From Rotaria socialis (Eukaryota; Rotifera; Eurotatoria; Philodinida; Philodinidae): a DNA stretch of 64,000 nucleotides. The stretch is from contig CAJNYU010001035.1 in assembly GCA_905331475.1 (NCBI GenBank), positions 1 to 64,000 on the forward strand, read 5' to 3'. Position numbers and translations under genes: made by a program. Below the pieces are notes generated by a model. The model ran no database searches. It saw only the letters and a program-made list of their open reading frames with translations, and was not told the origin of the DNA. Position 1 is the stretch's first letter. Every line of letters begins with the position of its first letter. This document shows positions 1 to 9,500 of the stretch, piece after piece.

Positions 1-159
1 AAATGGGATTATCAGAAGTTTTACTTAACCTTGCCAGATGAACTAACCTGTCAGCTCATGCGCCTCTATGATGAAGATTTTCGTCTATTCAACTATCGAG
101 TAGATGATTATATTAATCGAACTACATTGATTCAAAATTGCAAGTGGCTGAGAACTTGA
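1..159 (+). CDS. C-terminal end of a carbohydrate sulfotransferase-like protein (partial, cut by the window edge)
   Basis: Frame 1 is open from the first base to a TGA at 157-159, giving 52 residues. The segment reading FYLTLP, then LMRLYDEDF, then RLFNY has the layout of the C-terminus of Golgi sulfotransferases of the HNK-1/chondroitin type (Sulfotransfer_2), in which a leucine/proline stretch precedes a helix ending in a D-F-x-x-F-x-Y pattern. That family transfers sulfate from PAPS to glycans in the Golgi lumen. The catalytic PAPS-binding motifs would lie upstream of the window and cannot be checked. An ATTAAA-like poly(A) signal lies about 80 bp downstream, near 238. The family call rests on one short motif region and is tentative. 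Confidence 0.5.
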   Translation, partial: KWDYQKFYLTLPDELTCQLMRLYDEDFRLFNYRVDDYINRTTLIQNCKWLRT

Positions 160-427
160 TAATCGATCGCGATCGACTGATCCAGAAAATGTTTTCAGCT
201 GATAGAAACTGGCCATTTTATTCGATAATTTTTTACTGATTAAAAGTATCGGTTGCAGACAAATTCTTCTTTTCTTGTATTTAAATTTTTATGAATCGTG
301 ACAAAGAAAGACTATTATACTTTGCTTCTTCAAATATATAAGCTCAAAAGAAAAAGAGAATATGTAGCACTTCTTCAATACTAAAATAAGAGCCATTCTC
401 CGGAACCTTGTTTCCAAATTTCAATTG

Positions 428-952
428 TTACTTTTTTTGGTCAGATTTTATAGAGCAATCAAATACTTTTATGAAACAGATATCTGCAAGTAAGGGTGTG
501 GGTGTAGGTTTTGTAATTAGATAAGTGAGACACAAAACACCCACACCCTCTAAGACGTAGATACAGAAACCACGAATAAGTTTCTTTCTATATTCAGAGC
601 GCAAAGTATCATTGAAAATGGTATACAATGAGTTTTTTTGTGGCACAGATTCGTATGTGTAGAGAATAATAGAAGCCGATTCATCAGTCGTTAGAATATC
701 GGCTGGATTTTTACAATTTTGTTTCACTATGAAAGCATTATGTCCGACTTTAGGTACGATGGCAACAAGAGGTTTTACTGCCTCCTCGAGTGATACAATC
801 GGCATATCTTCATAGCCTTCAATAGGAGCCAACATTCGATTTAGTAATACACTCAAATCAGCAAAGCGAAGAGAAGAACTTGTTTTTTTCACAAGTGGCA
901 GTATCCATTTGAAATGTGTTAATCTAAAAAACCGCACATACATTGGACTCAT
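428..952 (-). pseudogene. Fragment of a bdelloid ADP-ribosyltransferase-family gene (N-terminal/middle part)
   Basis: An open frame of about 174 codons starts at the ATG at 952. It contains a block typical of large bdelloid ART-domain proteins: a V-S-L-E-E-A-V motif, then DESASI, then LYTIFNDTLRSE followed by a basic R-K-K-L. In full-length relatives this block sits just before the catalytic ART domain (YRG, STS and ExE motifs). Here the frame ends in unrelated sequence at 428, next to a 55-bp hairpin, and no ART motif follows on the minus strand. The piece therefore looks like a truncated remnant of a family of nuclear or cytoplasmic mono-ADP-ribosyltransferase-like proteins. A second, longer member lies at 27-29.8 kb. 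Recognition of the block is from memory of the family; the function of the fragment is unknown. Confidence 0.45.
494..548. repeat. Hairpin whose arms carry two units of a GGGTGT hexamer
   Basis: The arm at 494-513 reads GGGTGTGGGTGT followed by AGGTTTTG. The arm at 533-548 is its inverted match, CAAAACACCCACACCC, with a loop of about 19 bases. GGGTGT is a permutation of TGTGGG, the hexamer reported for bdelloid (Adineta) telomeres. The pair (ACACCC)2 occurs again near 31243-31254. Confidence 0.6.
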
Positions 953-2269
953 GAAATATTTCAAGTAAGTTCTTATGAAAATAGCTTATTCGACATGATC
1001 ATATGGGTGTGGCTATTTTGTCAAATTTAGAGAAGATCCTAGCCTATGACAACCACCTCGACTGAATTTACAAGGGGTGTGTGCGTGAGTGAGGTTTCCC
1101 TGAGTGAGAAAGACCACATACACACTCTGTCCGACAGTGACTGTCTTCACCATTATCATCACTATTGCACCGTTGTTGTTTTTTCTGATCCACATTGGAT
1201 GAATTCCAATGTAGCAGAACTTAGTATAACAGTAATTAACAAAATTTTTTTGAATTTATAGAGAGAAAAACTAAAAACGTACACTCATATATATACTCAA
1301 TCAGACAAAATCGATGACAGAACGCATTTTTACTTTTTGAAAGGAAAATATTTTTCTTAAGAAAAGCAAACCTGACGACGATAATGTTTGCAAACTTGCA
1401 TTTTACAAAAACTAGTCATTTTTTACCATTTTTTTTCAGCGTAGAAGCGTCCATGTTAAGATGTAAAAATAAGCCCTTGTCTCAGTGGTTTGTAAAAGTT
1501 TGTTTTCCTTTACATATAAATATATGAATCATACGGAATAAAGTAAAGCTATGTTGACAAAGAATTTTTTGTGTTGCATTACATGACTATGGTGCAATAA
1601 CAAAAAGCTTGTCAGCGCAGCCCCGTTGGGGTTAAAATGTGGAACTCACATATTTCAGCCAAGTAGATACTGATCAAATAGAAAATTTATTTTTTCAGTG
1701 TAGTGAGATCATATTTTGTTCAAAAATAAGATAAAAAAACCTGTTTAACATTTGAAGTTTATTGGATCTATCAATAGGAAATATTACTAGAGAGAACATA
1801 TGAAAAACTCTTTGTTTAAAATATGTCAGTATGCTGAAGTGTTTAGTGGTTTCATTAAGAAATATTGTGAATGATAATAGTTTAAACAGTATTTATGATA
1901 TAGCTATCAATATTGTTGAGAAATTCATATTTTTTCGTATTACCAGGTGAGAAATCGATACATTTTTTCATAAACGAAAATTTGATAAAAGTTTCCCAGT
2001 GGATGGAAAAGTTCCGAATTGTAAATACACTGAAGTGGACTCAAGCTCTAGAATAAGGTATTCGTGTGAGAAAAAAAGATTAAAATCTTCATCTGTTTAT
2101 TGTAGGTGGTAGAAGTAACGAATGTAATAGTAGCATAAACTGGATTACAGGATTTACTGCCGTATGATTTAGTGCCTTTGTAAACATTTATTTATTATTC
2201 ATATATATTTATTTTTCAGAAGTTTTTGTGGTGAGTTATATGATTATGTTAGATAAACATAATGATCGC
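953..2269. other. No supported gene
   Basis: Short open frames near 1013-1261 overlap on both strands and show no recognisable domain or splice pattern. The rest is AT-rich with frequent stops in all frames. I see no RNA gene. Confidence 0.5.
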
Positions 2270-2790
2270 AATGCAAAGGTTTTCAATGTCAAAAGTTCGT
2301 TTCTCATATCAATGGTTCGTGATATTAGATTGAAATCTAACTATAGTTTGTGATCAATTTATTCTATTTGCATCTCAAAGGTTTATTTTTTATCTCAAAC
2401 TTTCGTAGAAACACGTTGATCTTTATCAATAGTTCGTAATTTGAATAAAAAAATTGAGCAATAAGTTTATTTTCTAGCTCAAAGGTTTATTTCTCATCTC
2501 AAACGTTCGTGAAAATACATTGAAATCTAAGTATAGTTTGTAATCAATTAAATACATTCAAATAAAAAGTTTTCTATTTACATGTCAAAGGTTTATTTCT
2601 CATGTCAAACGTTCGTAAAAATACATTGAAATGTAACTATAGTTTGTAAAGGTTTTTAAGAAAATAAAAAGCTTTTTTTTTACTTTTCTAGCTCAAAGGT
2701 TTATTTTTCATCTGAAACTTTCCCGTAAATAGATTTAAGCTAGACAATGGTTAGTAATCGAATAGATAAATTAAATGATACGAATTTTGT
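2270..2790. repeat. Minisatellite, about 4-5 diverged copies of a roughly 105-bp unit
   Basis: The core TCAAAGGTTTATTT recurs with its flanks beginning near 2371, 2475, 2581 and 2689 (spacings 104, 106 and 108), with a more diverged copy starting near 2273. Each unit continues into TCAAACGTTCGT and then TATAGTTTGTAATCAAT. The copies differ by scattered substitutions and small indels, so the array is old. Confidence 0.8.
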
Positions 2791-4389
2791 AATTTAATGA
2801 CTTTCTTATTGTTTGAAATGGAAATGTTTCGAAATGATTAAAACAGTCTATTAAACGGATTTTGTAGTTCAACTATTATTTCTATTGATACTTATAGAAT
2901 ATATTCTCAAAAAATTTACGAAGCTAGAGGGTTAAGAAAATTCTTATTTTCACGATATGGAATACTAAATAAGTCGTATCTTAATTGTTTGTTGCGATCA
3001 TTATTTTATCCGAACTATAATTCATATAACTCACCAGTATTCATTCATAAATGGTTAGATGAACGTATATAACAATGCCATTTCATATTTCAGGTAAGTT
3101 ATTTTAACAAGAGATGTTAGCGTTGCTTTGAGTAGTCATGTTAATGAAAGAAAAGAGGAACGCGCCATTTATTAAATTGATTTAATGATCATGATTGCTT
3201 ATTTGTGATCAAAAGGAAATGTAATATTATGTGTACGAAATTTCATGAAGTTCCGCTTTCTTAAATTGTCCTAAAAATTATACTAATATTGAAGAATAAA
3301 TGATTCAAATATTTCGAACATTATACATGATACGACTTAGAGACAAAGAAAGTATATTAGTAATGACGGCTGAGGTTTTTTTACAGAGAATAAGAATGGT
3401 TCATATGAAATGTGTTTTCTTCGATATTTTCATTGTAATGTGTTGATATATAATTGGTTAAACGAAAGGAACAAATAATTCTTATTCTTTTGTTTGAATA
3501 AACCAAAAAAGAAAAGGTCGTAATATTAAAGGCAAAATAGTTTTTTTTAATGCTTCCTAATCAGAAAGTTTTTTAAGCGATTCTATCTAAAATATCTTTT
3601 TAATAATTTGAATGTTCGATAAATAGTGAAGTTGCTTTTCTGATCGTATCATCTGATTGCGTATATCGAAATATTGAGATGGTTAGCAAATTAGATATAC
3701 TTTATTCTTTCTCTGTTAAGATGCTTTTTTATGAATAAGAATGGACGATCAGACAGCTAAAGAGTTCACTTTATACTGATTAAGATAAATGAAGATTCAT
3801 AAGATTATATAAGCACTGAAATGGAATCAATTAGATCATTTATACGATATTGCGTCGAAAGAGTGTTTTAAAAATTAGTATATATGTATTACATATGCAG
3901 AGTATCGGGAAACGAAGTCGAATGAATAATGAGTCAAACTTATTGATCAATAGGAAAATTAGAATTTGATTCATAGAAATCTTATTCTTTCGAAAAAAAT
4001 TGAACTTTGAAATAATATATGGTTAATTGTAGTTGTTTTATTTTCTGGATTTATTACATTTATATTTTATAAATCGTACTTTTATTTTTATTTAATAGTG
4101 ATTTTATTATATGTACTTATCAAATAAATTATTTATTTGATTTTTTCAATCTAATATCAATCTATAGAAGTAAACGTATTGATGAATGGGTAAATTTTTG
4201 AAACTATTTTTCGTTATAGTATCTGATAATCGGTTGATGAAGAAAAGTACAATTTGTGAATATTGAGAGCTTCATATTTTATAGAATTAAAGTTGTTATA
4301 GCATGAAAAAAATTATTTGATAGTTGGTGAATAATTCCTAAGAATCATTACTATTAAAAAAGCAGTGATGCCAAACGAAATGACATACA
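2791..4389. other. No supported gene
   Basis: Very AT-rich sequence with dense stops in all six frames. No terminal repeats, RNA gene or conserved protein block is visible. Confidence 0.5.
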
Positions 4390-4739
4390 GGTATGAGCAA
4401 GGGGGAACAAACTGCATTGTTTCGCAGGTCATTAATCTTCGAAAATTAAGGTGCCTGAGCTACCATATACAATGGGGAATCAAGAGGAACAACCACTTTC
4501 GATGTTCGTTCATACGTAAAACCTAGCTTGTTCATTCACCGCCATAAGGACGATGTCGAACAGAGCGAAAAATCAGAATCATTACTAATAATTCGAGTGA
4601 TAACTTAATCTACGGTCGGGTAGATCCAGTCAGCCAACATCAGATGAACATGTTAACTACAAACAGTGTACATATATTAAATAGTTTCTTCTGCTGGGCA
4701 CTGTTACCAAACATTTTCTTTTTGATGTTCTGTCAAACT

Positions 4740-5050
4740 ACACTGAAAACAAAAATGGTGATATACGAAACTATTTTTACAACGAAATCGAAACCCTTCT
4801 GAAGGTTTCGTGTCACCCTATGATGCCTCTGTTAGATTTATTGAAAACTGAACAATTTGTTTTTGAAGGTTTTGTAGTTTTCTTACGAAACTCTCAAAAG
4901 GTTTAGAATTCGTTGCAAACTACGAAACTGTTTAAACGTTGCATTTGATTTTAAAAAATATTTTTAAAAGGTGTTTATTTACTACCAAACCATTTTTAAG
5001 TGCACGAAACCCTCTTTGGTTTGGACTAAAACCTTTTTTGTTTTTAGTGT
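4740..5050. mobile_element. 311-bp MITE nested in the 2.1 kb element
   Basis: The inverted ends are ACACTGAAAACAAAAATGG at the left and, in reverse complement, ACACTAAAAACAAAAAAGG at the right (17 of 19 match). The interior contains several copies of a GAAACC/GGTTTCGT motif in both orientations. No coding capacity. No clear target duplication is visible. Its right edge lies where the transposase-like reading frame at 5051-5473 loses similarity, which suggests it inserted into that frame. Confidence 0.65.
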
Positions 5051-5473
5051 GACAGGAGGATGACTAGAATGATCACATTTTCTTAATGATTCATCTATAA
5101 GCACAAATATTGTTAGAGTGAAATTGAATGGAGTGGTTACTGACGAAGACGATGATGACGATGATCTGGGATATGGATTTTGAATCCGAACAGTAGCTTG
5201 AATCACCGCATCTTCTTTCTCCTGTTGCTCTTGATTCAACTTCTTCTGTAAGTGAATCAATTAATTTTGTTTTTCTATTATCTCTCGTTTTTGTTTTCTC
5301 GTTTCCTTCTTCAGTCTTTCACCTGAAGACATTGAAATACCAAAAATGGATTTAATCTGATCATTTACATTGTGCAACGGAACTAAGCAACCACGTTTTT
5401 CATGCTCTACAAATTTGATCACATTAAACATTATTTGCTTTATGTCACGCAAGAAATCAAGACGTTTAGGCAT
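5051..5473 (-). pseudogene. Fragment of a Tc1/mariner-like (IS630-type) transposase, N-terminal helix-turn-helix part
   Basis: From the ATG at 5473 the frame reads a basic start, then an I-M-F-N-V-I-K-F motif, an E-K-R-G-C-L-V-P-L-H-N-V-N block and an S-S-G-E-R-L-K-K-E turn. This is the layout of the N-terminal DNA-binding region of DDE transposases common in arthropods and rotifers, where a leading helix is followed by NV-N-R-I and a V-S-x-x-T/S-V-x-R-I-x-K-E helix. The frame is interrupted by TAA at 5261-5263 and then continues in phase through a glutamine-rich and serine-repeat stretch to about 5051, where the MITE begins. No catalytic DDE residues are present. A dead remnant. Confidence 0.5.
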
Positions 5474-6639
5474 CTTGTCGATCGATGCAATATGCTTGAA
5501 TTATAAATTACAGGGAGCTGCTTTTATTCTACTTGAATTATGCAACAGAACTAGCGAGGTATACTTACGTGTAATTCAGTGAGAAAAAGAATATTCCACT
5601 ATCAACATATGGCTTATATTTTTATTAGTACATGAAAAACAACTTTTCAAGGTGGTACTCAGTCTGTGATAAGTCGTCAAAAAAGAAAATCGTATGTGAC
5701 ATCAATACCAAAATAAACGCATCTCTACTTCAGCCAGACATACTAAAGACATATTCAATTCGTAGGAGTACATTATACCATTATAGATTGTGTCGACAAT
5801 ACTCATTCTGTCGTGTAAAATAATTAATAGTGATTTTACACGATAAAATGACTTTTACAACATAAACAGTTTCGTTTAATTCAGAATAATCAATAATCAA
5901 TAGGCATCAAATTATAAAATATTCAAAAACAACTAGCAAAAAAACGATGTTTCGAGCGTTTTTGAGTATCAAAGTGAGGTATGTCATTTTTGAACAAAAC
6001 AAAATAAAAATTTCGGATTTGTATAGAATTGTAGATCATGAGCAGGCAAATCTAATGTACTCCTTATAATTCAAATGTTATTTGATTTTTATAGGCCTTT
6101 ATCTGCTGCTTGGGAGTTTACTCGCGGTTTATTAATATCACAAGATAGAATCATCTATAGCAAGTTGCAAAGTGCTCCCTTCTATCGAATAGTGAAAACT
6201 ACAGAGCGATAGCTATTTCTGTTTAAAAGTTAATCAAAACACAACCACTCTTCTTCTCTTTTGAAATAGACAATAGTTGATTATTTTCATTCCATTTGCA
6301 ATTTCTTTTTTGACATCATTTGGGATATTTTGTGTATTACTGTGCGCTTTACATAACTAGACTTACATTAATAGATAGAAAAATTACTAACATTTAAGAA
6401 AGCAAAACAAATTCTATTAATACATTTACTAAGGGAAATCAGCTGAAATCAGTTGAAATCGCTTGAAATCAAAAACTCCATGTGAAATCATGAAATCAGT
6501 TTGTTCCCCTTGGGTATGAGTAATAAAAATATACTGTTGTATGATCACGCATTGTAAAAATACAGAAAAAATTCTTATCTTGTAAGTGAATATAATTTGT
6601 TTATTGATTAATGAAGTGTTTACTATGTAAATGAAAAAT

Positions 6640-8196
6640 TCAGTTTATTTTTTTCCAGGATAAAATAGCATTATTACATTCAATATCTTTACATCGAATA
6701 GAGTATGTATAGTTTTTAGTGTTTATCATGATGGCTACGGTATTACGTTTATGATGGCCCTTCTTTTTTGGACAATATCTGTAATTACCTGCTATATTGA
6801 AAAATAATAAATCTTTATTGTAAATACCACGAACACACGTATGTACATAACCTTGGTATGACGGTTCAGACGTAACTATATTTTCTACGAAGTTTAGAAA
6901 TAGTTGTATATCCTTTACAGATGAATTTAAATGATTGATTTTGTTCAAATGTATTAAATTTTGCGGAGTGTGACTTTTACTAGCATTCGTAGATGGTTTC
7001 GAAAATGTCAACGGTTTTATATGTTGATTAATTAAATTTATATTGATCAAATTATATGAGAATGTGGCTATTCGATTAGAAATGGACGATAAATTTATGT
7101 CAAATTTGTCGCCATTTAAATAAACTTTTGGTATGTGATCGTCTTCCATGTATGTGATTAAAGACTTCTTAAGAAGATTATGAGATGAATATTCTAATTG
7201 ATAATGAAAGGGAAATGTAGTGGAAGGAACAAGTGGATTGTTCTTTCCGTATTTGACACAAATAAATAAACGAAATTGTTGATTGTTTGAATAAACATTT
7301 GTATCAATAGCTAAAGTCCATTCATTTCCTCTATTTTGTACAAGCAAATATGCAATATCAGCGATTGAAACATATGGAATGGATGTATTACATTGGCGAC
7401 AATGGTTTCGTAGTGTATGTATAAATGGAACTAGTTGATTGGTCAAGTTTGATGCATTATTGAATTGTTCTATTGGTATATCCATATTAAACATTGCACA
7501 TTTATGTTGAACAATTGCTAATAGTAAAAAACGAATAATAGCCTTGATAAATATTCCAAGACTTGATATACTTTCAAATAAAATTGATGGATTTGCATTG
7601 ATGAAATGATATGATATTTTTTCAGTTGTTGATCTAAAGACAACAAATTTGGGAAAATATATTAGAAAAGGTCATACTATGTGTATATAGATTTGTCAAC
7701 AATTTCCATATTAAAAAAGGACAACAGTAAACCGATTCTTTGTCAGTTGAAAAGAAATTATTACTTACGCTTCTAAAACAAGAAATTGTTTTAAAATATT
7801 TTCAATATAAATTTCAACTGTATTAATAGTATCATCCGGAGCATTTAGAAAATAATAAAGAACTTTAAGACAACACATAGGACCAATGTAATGATTTTGT
7901 ATATTAAGATTTTTATCTATCAAATATTCGAAATCAATATATGTTCTGACTGGCTTGTTTATCGAAATCGATTCATATAAAGTTCGTTCTGTAGTAGGAC
8001 AGCATTCGAATAATCTTAGTAATTCTTCAATGCTAAGACAACAAAACTGTCTAGATTTATTTTCTTTTTCAATACTTAAAAAAATATCATTTTTGTCAAT
8101 GTTTTGTTGCAGTAATTGATTATGTAAGTCAGATAAACGATGAGTTATAATTTTATGTGGAAAAAGACGTTTGATTAAATTTTGCACAGAAGTCAT
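6640..8196 (-). CDS. PRIMPOL: PrimPol, DNA-directed primase-polymerase (CCDC111 family), two exons
   Basis: Exons 8196-7769 and 7633-6640 join across a 135-bp GT-AG intron to give 473 residues; the ATG at 8196 is the first in frame. The enzyme restarts stalled replication forks by making primers and can bypass lesions, in the nucleus and mitochondria. All archaeo-eukaryotic primase motifs are visible: D-F-E at residues 88-90 (motif I, metal binding), S-Y-H at 150-152 (motif II, split from exon 1 by the intron), and I-D-T-N-V-Y with D253 plus N-x-x-F-R-L (motif III). Near the end is the zinc knuckle C430-H437-C457-C462, with exactly the 7-20-5 spacing of the human protein (C419-H426-C446-C451). 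The protein stops 11 residues after the last zinc ligand, so the C-terminal tail that binds RPA in vertebrates (human protein 560 residues) is absent. An RPA-like OB-fold gene piece lies upstream on the same strand. Confidence 0.9.
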
Positions 8197-8769
8197 TATA
8201 TTGCTTAGTATACTAACATATATTTCTTAGTAATTAAATAGTAATATCAGATATGAATATTATCAGGCGCTTACAAGCTTTTTTTTATTGTATTTTTGTG
8301 ATACGGATACTTCGTTTAAAGTAAACTTTTAAATGATATCCTATTTAATCAAGAAAGATTCAAATAGAAATATAGTGCTATGAGAAAAAAAAAGTAGTTT
8401 AGTTTCTTTTTTGGGATTTAAAATAAAATATCAAACAATAGATTGTATGAAGGCAGAAGGTAAATATCATACTAGGCAGATAATCCTCAAGTTAAAAGTC
8501 ATAACGAATAGCTAAATGGAATATTCAGGCATATTATTAGTATATTAAATCGTTCTGAAATAATTGTAGTTTTTGAAATAATAAGTGGCATTTATTTATA
8601 TTTTATATAATGAAACAGAACACATATAATACGAACAAGTTTTGAAAGAAAAAATAACAATTAAAACAAGTAAATTTAAAGCTAATGAAAAATGTTCAAT
8701 CATTTTGTTTTTTTCATTATAACAGACTATATTGATTAAATATTAATAAACTTAAATCGTTAAAATAAA
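8197..8769. other. Spacer upstream of PrimPol; no gene seen
   Basis: AT-rich, no open frame of note. It probably holds the PrimPol promoter and the 3' end of the OB-fold gene; I cannot define a motif. Confidence 0.4.
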
Positions 8770-9030
8770 TCAAATAATGGCTATACGAGTATTTGCCATA
8801 GTAACAAGTGTACGCGATCCTAAGTATTTAGAAAACTTTGATGTAATTTTTATAAATTTGTTTGAATTAACTTACCATTAAAGAAATCAACTTTGATATT
8901 TTTTATTTTTAAAGTTTTTTGAATGATAGATTTAGGAATCGTTTTAGCCTAATAAAAATAAAGAATGAATGGAATAAATGTTAATTTAATTATACCTGCT
9001 CATTCCATAATGTTAATTTAATATGGACAC
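8770..9030 (-). pseudogene. Last three exons of an RPA-like OB-fold protein, cut off by an LTR element
   Basis: Three short exons can be read on the minus strand: 9030-8996, 8948-8876 and 8819-8770 (stop TGA), with introns of 47 and 56 bp that follow GT-AG rules and keep one frame (51 residues). The product reads I-K-L-T-L-W-N-E-Q-A, then K-I-K-N-I-K-V-D-F-F-N-G, then S-R-T-L-V-T. This is the pattern of strands 3-5 in the replication protein A DNA-binding domains (x-L-T-L-W-x-x-x-A ... V-x-D-F-x-G-R-S-L-S-T), which bind single-stranded DNA. It ends right after the fold. The 5' part is missing: position 9031 is the first base of a retrotransposon LTR, and the sequence beyond that element belongs to a different gene. 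A small OB-fold protein is the best reading; the disruption makes it non-functional here unless a new promoter is used. Confidence 0.6.
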
Positions 9031-9266
9031 TATTAGGGGTGATATCTTCACCCTTCTCTTTATTGAGAAAAACGATAACTACCTAATAATAAACAAACCA
9101 AACGAAACGAGAAAACCAACACACATCTCTCTCTCTCCTCCCCCGAGAGGACAACAAGAATATATATGTATATATATATATGACGATAGATGTGGCGGAT
9201 GACTAGAGATGCAAGAAGAGTACATGAAAAGAGAATAATAGTATGTGAGGGCATCAGCCCGTAACA
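9031..9266 (-). repeat. 3' LTR of the Ty3/gypsy element
   Basis: A 236-bp copy, near-identical to 16867-17102. On the minus strand a purine-rich AAGGGGGTCGAC directly precedes it, as expected for the plus-strand primer. It contains a TATATATGTATATATATATA stretch. Confidence 0.9.
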
Positions 9267-9500
9267 GTCGACCCCCTTGAATGAAGACGTGTGTCCGCAC
9301 ACGTGTTTGAGGAAAAGAAAATACAAGGAGTATAAACAGAAAATGTAGCTCAAAAATAGAAAGACATAACAAGAAAATGTATAACAGTTTGAAAATAGAA
9401 AGGCATAAGAAGAAGAAAAAACAACAACTAATAGATGTTTTAACAGTTAGATCTGACAAACAACCAAAGTTTAATTGAAAAAGAAAAATTTTTTTTATTA

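Larger units (their letters stand above)
4398..6512. mobile_element. 2.1 kb DNA transposon with 8-bp target duplication (hAT- or P-type size)
   Basis: The ends are inverted repeats. The left end begins CAAGGGGGAACAAACTG, and the right end, read in reverse complement, begins CAAGGGGAACAAACTG. They are flanked by a perfect 8-bp direct repeat GGTATGAG at 4390-4397 and 6513-6520. An 8-bp duplication is typical of hAT and P elements. Just inside the right end the motif TTGAAATC/TGAAATCA repeats several times (6440-6495), like subterminal transposase-binding repeats. The only recognisable coding material inside is the transposase fragment at 5051-5473, which seems to belong to another family, so the element is non-autonomous or decayed. 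The stretch 5474-6390 holds no gene I can support. Confidence 0.8.

Noticed and set aside
1690-1700. A further copy of the ACACTGAAAA MITE end near 1690
   Set aside because: Only about 12 bases match and no partner end is found at a plausible distance.
9060-9459. Two overlapping minus-strand frames of 97 and 126 codons
   Set aside because: They lie within the LTR and its border; Ile/Tyr/His repeats come from the TATATA tract. Not genes.
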